From: Paenibacillus sp. HWE-109
Lineage (GTDB): Bacteria > Bacillota > Bacilli > Paenibacillales > NBRC-103111
Length of the DNA: 64,000 nucleotides
Direction: 5' to 3'
NCBI RefSeq assembly: GCF_022163125.1
Contig: NZ_CP091881.1
Span: 8,698,501-8,762,500 of the forward strand
The position numbers and the translations under genes were made by a program. Each line of letters starts with the position of its first letter. Positions within the stretch are counted from its first letter, which is position 1. The notes below the pieces were generated by a model. That model did no database searches and had not been told where the DNA came from. It was given only the letters and a program-made list of their open reading frames with translations. Of the stretch, positions 61,329-64,000 are shown piece after piece.

Positions 61329-62127
61329 GCTGCTGATAGCAGAAGATGTGAAAATCGTTCGTGAAACACTCGTGCACGCGATTGACTGGCAAGCTCTGGA
61401 CATTACACTGCTCGGCGCTGTAGAGAATGGGGAAGAAGTGCTGACGTGGCTTGAGCGTGAGCAGCCGGACCTGCTTTTGACGGATATCGGGATGCCCAAG
61501 ATGAATGGACTGGAATTAATAGAGGCGGTTAAATTTCGCAATCCGGATATTCGTTGTATTATATTATCCGGGCTGAATGAGTTCGATCATGCTCGTCAAG
61601 CGATTAAGCTGCAAGTACTGGATTATGTATTGAAGCCAATCGACCCGCGTGAAATTGAGAGAGTGCTGTCGCAGGCAGTTGAGGTACTGCGCAAAGAGCG
61701 GGAGGAGCGTCAAACCTTGTCGCTTGCGGAGCAAACGGCCAAAGATCAACTTCCGAATTTGTCGGAAGCGCTGCCTCGCGGGGAGTGGACCGGAAGCTTG
61801 AAGAAAAAGAAGCTGGTCGAGATGGCTATCCAGTTCGTGAAGGAATCCTATATGCGCAAGGAATTAGCGCTGTCTGATGTGGCGGCTTCCGTCGGTTTGA
61901 GCGATAAATATTTGAATTTGCTGTTTAAAGAAGTCACGGGGATGACGATCAATCATTCGATAATTCGACTTCGCATGCAGGAAGCAGCCCGGTTGTTGAA
62001 GGACCCCGCCATCAAAATCTACGAAATCTGCGACTGGATTGGATATACTGATCAGGATCATTTTCGGGAAAGCTTCAAGAAACAATACGGCTTGACGCCG
62101 ACCGAGTATCGGAACAAATTTTTATGA
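61321..62127 (+). CDS. AraC-type response regulator (YesN-like)
   Basis: 268 aa. A receiver (1-120) with AEDVKIVRET, Asp in LLLTDIGMPKMNG, and Lys in YVLKPIDP; a short linker, then an AraC double HTH (~170-268: ALSDVAASVGLSDKYLNLLF, TGMTINHSIIRLRMQEAARL, IYEICDWIGYTDQDHFRESF, GLTPTEYRNKF). It is shorter than YesN regulators that carry a long central domain. The frame starts further upstream, but AAAGGA fits ATG 61321 (ATG 61312 also possible). Partner of the overlapping YesM kinase; presumed activator of the lplBCA genes. Confidence 0.93.
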   Translation: MFKLLIAEDVKIVRETLVHAIDWQALDITLLGAVENGEEVLTWLEREQPDLLLTDIGMPKMNGLELIEAVKFRNPDIRCIILSGLNEFDHARQAIKLQVLDYVLKPIDPREIERVLSQAVEVLRKEREERQTLSLAEQTAKDQLPNLSEALPRGEWTGSLKKKKLVEMAIQFVKESYMRKELALSDVAASVGLSDKYLNLLFKEVTGMTINHSIIRLRMQEAARLLKDPAIKIYEICDWIGYTDQDHFRESFKKQYGLTPTEYRNKFL

Positions 62128-62173
62128 TGAACGGTGTGGCGAGGAAGGGCAAGAAGCTTCTTCCAACTAATAT

Positions 62174-62203
62174 TTGACAATGATAATCATTATCACTTAG
62201 AAT
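62174..62203 (+). promoter_or_regulatory. Promoter with embedded Fur box
   Basis: TTGACA (62174-62179), 18 bp, TAGAAT (62198-62203). The spacer contains GACAATGATAATCATTATC (62176-62194), which matches the classic 19-bp Fur consensus GATAATGATAATCATTATC at 18 positions. Fur-Fe bound here would block RNA polymerase directly. Confidence 0.88.
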
Positions 62204-62264
62204 AGGATTATGATGATTCAGCGATCCATCCCGGATGGATTTCGGTTTAGAAGGAGTTGAGCTT

Positions 62265-63092
62265 GTGCTGCAACGTTCACAGAAAGATGACAAAAATGAT
62301 AACGACAATTTTCTGTTTCACTTTTCCTCCATTAAAATTCTAAAAAATGAAACATTGGTGGCAGCTCCTCTGGGAAGCGGCGTATTCCTTAAACATAAAG
62401 AAGGCGATTGGCAGGGCGTGCGTCACGGTTTGCCGGAGGGTGTTCATGTGAATCGGCTCATCGTTCAAGAGTCACAGCTTTTCGCCTGTGCGAATAAAGG
62501 GTTGTTTAAGTTCGATTTGGAAAGTGAGCGTTGGCATGATACCGAACTCGCGATTGGCTGCTACCAGTACAAAGATTATTACGGAGTCTCGTGGGCAGCT
62601 ACGCCTTATGGCTTGTGGAGCCGCAGTCATCATGGCTGGCAGAAAGCGGCCTATACGCATGCTAAAGTTTATGATTTCCTGATGTATCCACAGTATTTTA
62701 TCCTTGCCATAGAGTCCGGTGTTGCCATCTATGATCGTTTGATCAATGAGTGGATGGACTTCCCGATTGGGCAAGGAGTAACTGGCCTTGCCATCTATCA
62801 AGGGCACATTCTCGGCGTCACTGAAGACGGAGCTTTACTGCATGGGGACAAAAAGGGCGGCTTCGAGCAAATCCGCTTTCCACATCTATTTCTGTTCTCA
62901 ATCGTTACCAAAGGCACGGAAGTATTCGTTTGTACGGACCGCGGCTTATACCGTGTCGGCTATATCCGCAATCAAGTCACCCTAATTTCAGTACGGCTTG
63001 GCTGCCCAGTAACGGACATCGACTGCAACGCTGAAAGCTTGTACATGGCTACGCTGTTTCAGGGCATTCAGCGGATGGAGAGAGACAGCTAA
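62265..63092 (+). CDS. Fur-box-controlled protein of unknown function, beta-propeller-like
   Basis: 275-aa soluble protein, no signal peptide or membrane segment. It has five or six weak repeats of ~40 residues with hydrophobic strands and G(V/L)(F/W/A) turns (LGSGVFLKHKEGDW; NKGLFKFDLESERW; PYGLWSRSHHGW; ESGVAIYDRLINEW; EDGALLHGDKKGG; DRGLYRVGYI), similar to two-component-regulator propeller or Kelch-type blades. I do not recognise a named family. GTG 62265 is 8 nt behind AAGGAG (62251-62256); the upstream ATG 62235 has no ribosome site. The Fur box implies expression under iron limitation. Single-gene unit. Confidence 0.75.
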   Translation: MLQRSQKDDKNDNDNFLFHFSSIKILKNETLVAAPLGSGVFLKHKEGDWQGVRHGLPEGVHVNRLIVQESQLFACANKGLFKFDLESERWHDTELAIGCYQYKDYYGVSWAATPYGLWSRSHHGWQKAAYTHAKVYDFLMYPQYFILAIESGVAIYDRLINEWMDFPIGQGVTGLAIYQGHILGVTEDGALLHGDKKGGFEQIRFPHLFLFSIVTKGTEVFVCTDRGLYRVGYIRNQVTLISVRLGCPVTDIDCNAESLYMATLFQGIQRMERDS

Positions 63093-63122
63093 CGGCTGGA
63101 CGCAAGTCGCATATTGGTAGGG

Positions 63123-63148
63123 GCTCTCCTTTTTGGGGGGCTTTTTTT
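63123..63148 (+). terminator. Terminator after the Fur-box gene
   Basis: GCTCTCC (63123-63129) pairs with GGGGGGC (63135-63141) using two G-U pairs, TTTTT loop and a seven-T tail. Confidence 0.65.
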
Positions 63149-63219
63149 GATATATAAGCGTCAGAGTTTATATGTTTTGGAGTGAACGCGGAGTTGCTCC
63201 AGCTGCCTCGCGCGGATGT

Positions 63220-63402
63220 AAAGGAACTACGGTATGCTATTATAGCCATAAGTGTCAGTATCGGGAGGTTGGGGGGAACTACAGTGCGTTATTTTGCTGT
63301 TTCATGGGAATTTCAACATTTTTATGGACATAAGACCCTGTAGTTCCGCTATCCCCCTCGCATCCTTACTTTTTGCCTAATTAGCGTCCGCTAGTTCCCT
63401 TA
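63220..63402. repeat. Family B nested-palindrome repeat, copy 3 (~183 bp)
   Basis: AAAGGAACTACGGTATGCTA (arm 1), GGGGGAACTACAGTGCGTTA (arm 2), CCCTGTAGTTCCGCTATC (arm 3, inverted), TAATTAGCGTCCGCTAGTTCC (arm 4, inverted; shown without its last bases). Left flank GCTGCCTCGCGCGGA matches copy 1. The rest of the 63149-63586 gap holds no gene. Confidence 0.8.
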
Positions 63403-63586
63403 CTAGGTTTTGCGGCTAAGAAGAGGCAGATCTATCAGAGTGGCGAAGCCGTTTTTCTTAGGGTTCTTTTCCGCAGTCATAAACTCTCTCTATGCCAAAC
63501 AGCGATTATTCCGATTTCATTTATGCCAACGAAGCGTTTAGAATCATGGATAGAGATACAACAATCGTTGATTAGGAGATGCGCAT

Positions 63587-64000
63587 ATGGCTGGCAACAC
63601 ATTTGGTGAGAGATTTCAAATTATGACGTACGGTGAATCCCACGGGGAAGCCGTCGGAGTCATTATAGATGGCGTGACGCCGGGCGTTGAGATCGATGAA
63701 GCTTATATTCAGGTGCAAATGGATAGAAGAAAACCAGGGCAATCGTCTGTCACTTCGCCTCGTAAAGAATATGACAAAATCCATATCATATCGGGCGTGT
63801 TTGAAGGTCGTACAACGGGAACACCGTTGTCCATTATATTGTACAATACGGACATGAGACCTGAAGCGTATACGGATATTCAACATGCTTTTCGTCCGGG
63901 TCATGCCGACTTTACGTATTTGAAAAAATACGGATTACGCGACCATCGGGGAAGCGGCAGAGCTTCAGGCAGGGAAACGGCGTCCAGAGTTGCGGCGGGA
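63587..64000 (+). CDS. aroC: Chorismate synthase, N-terminal part (runs off the window)
   Basis: 138 codons are present, open to the right edge. Chorismate synthase converts 5-enolpyruvylshikimate-3-phosphate to chorismate (last step of the shikimate pathway) using reduced FMN. Signature 1 is [12 protein letters not shown] near residue 13; signature 2 spans [20 protein letters not shown] and [17 protein letters not shown] at the end of the window. AGGAG lies 8 nt before ATG 63587. It is separated from the Fur-box gene by a terminator and a family B repeat, so it begins its own transcription unit. Confidence 0.97.
   Translation, partial: MAGNTFGERFQIMTYGESHGEAVGVIIDGVTPGVEIDEAYIQVQMDRRKPGQSSVTSPRKEYDKIHIISGVFEGRTTGTPLSIILYNTDMRPEAYTDIQHAFRPGHADFTYLKKYGLRDHRGSGRASGRETASRVAAG

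Overview
The window looks like the chromosome of a Paenibacillus-type, low-to-mid GC Gram-positive. It has three-repeat SLH domains on very large exported proteins, YesM/AraC two-component pairs beside LplABC-type sugar importers, many binding-protein-dependent sugar transporters, TTG/GTG starts behind strong GGAGG sites, a CcpA-type cre box and a Fur box. I see no rRNA, tRNA or CRISPR array. Genus is inferred from gene content only.

Layout. (1) 1-5018: sugar ABC importer (binding-protein end, two permeases) joined by ATGA overlaps to a BadF-type sugar kinase and a GH4 6-phospho-glycosidase. (2) 5252-8191: cre box and a secreted PL8 polysaccharide lyase. (3) 8206-13806: two palindromic repeats, a divergent proline dehydrogenase-like/MocR pair, a FAD oxidoreductase-TetR operon with twin operators, and a DUF2798 membrane protein. 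(4) 14144-20423: a complete-looking N-acetylmuramate salvage operon (consensus promoter, BadF-type kinase, RpiR regulator, ABC importer, MurQ etherase). (5) 20517-24355: two same-length IS1182-type elements in inverted orientation, each inserted at the same place in a ~115-bp repeat unit. (6) 25006-50320: a sensory and cell-surface locus: a 7TMR-DISM hybrid kinase with two kinase cores, a BTAD/SARP-like response regulator, a trypsin-like exported protease and three giant secreted proteins (1757, 2495 and 2280 aa), the last two with C-terminal SLH domains. (7) 50320-52940: almost 2.6 kb without a credible gene, holding three different tandem arrays (352, 112 and 11 bp). (8) 52943-64000: a CheY-like protein, an MFS transporter and LysR regulator, an LplBCA importer with a YesM/AraC pair, a Fur-box gene of unknown function, and the start of chorismate synthase.

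The most interesting signal is regulatory. Three promoters (kinase/regulator operon, protease/giant-protein operon, CheY-like gene) share TGTGAG-N5-TG(T/A)GAG followed by exactly 10 nt and a -10 box (TAGGAT, TATAAT, TAGAAT), with no separate -35. The 11-bp repeat period is what SARP-type DNA-binding domains use, and the regulator in the locus carries such a domain. The simplest reading is a self-activating surface-remodelling regulon controlled by the 25-29 kb pair.

Two dispersed non-coding families are scattered between genes: an AAGAGTC-ended palindrome (family A) and a ~183-bp nested palindrome with four GGAACTACA-type arms (family B, three full copies plus a fragment).
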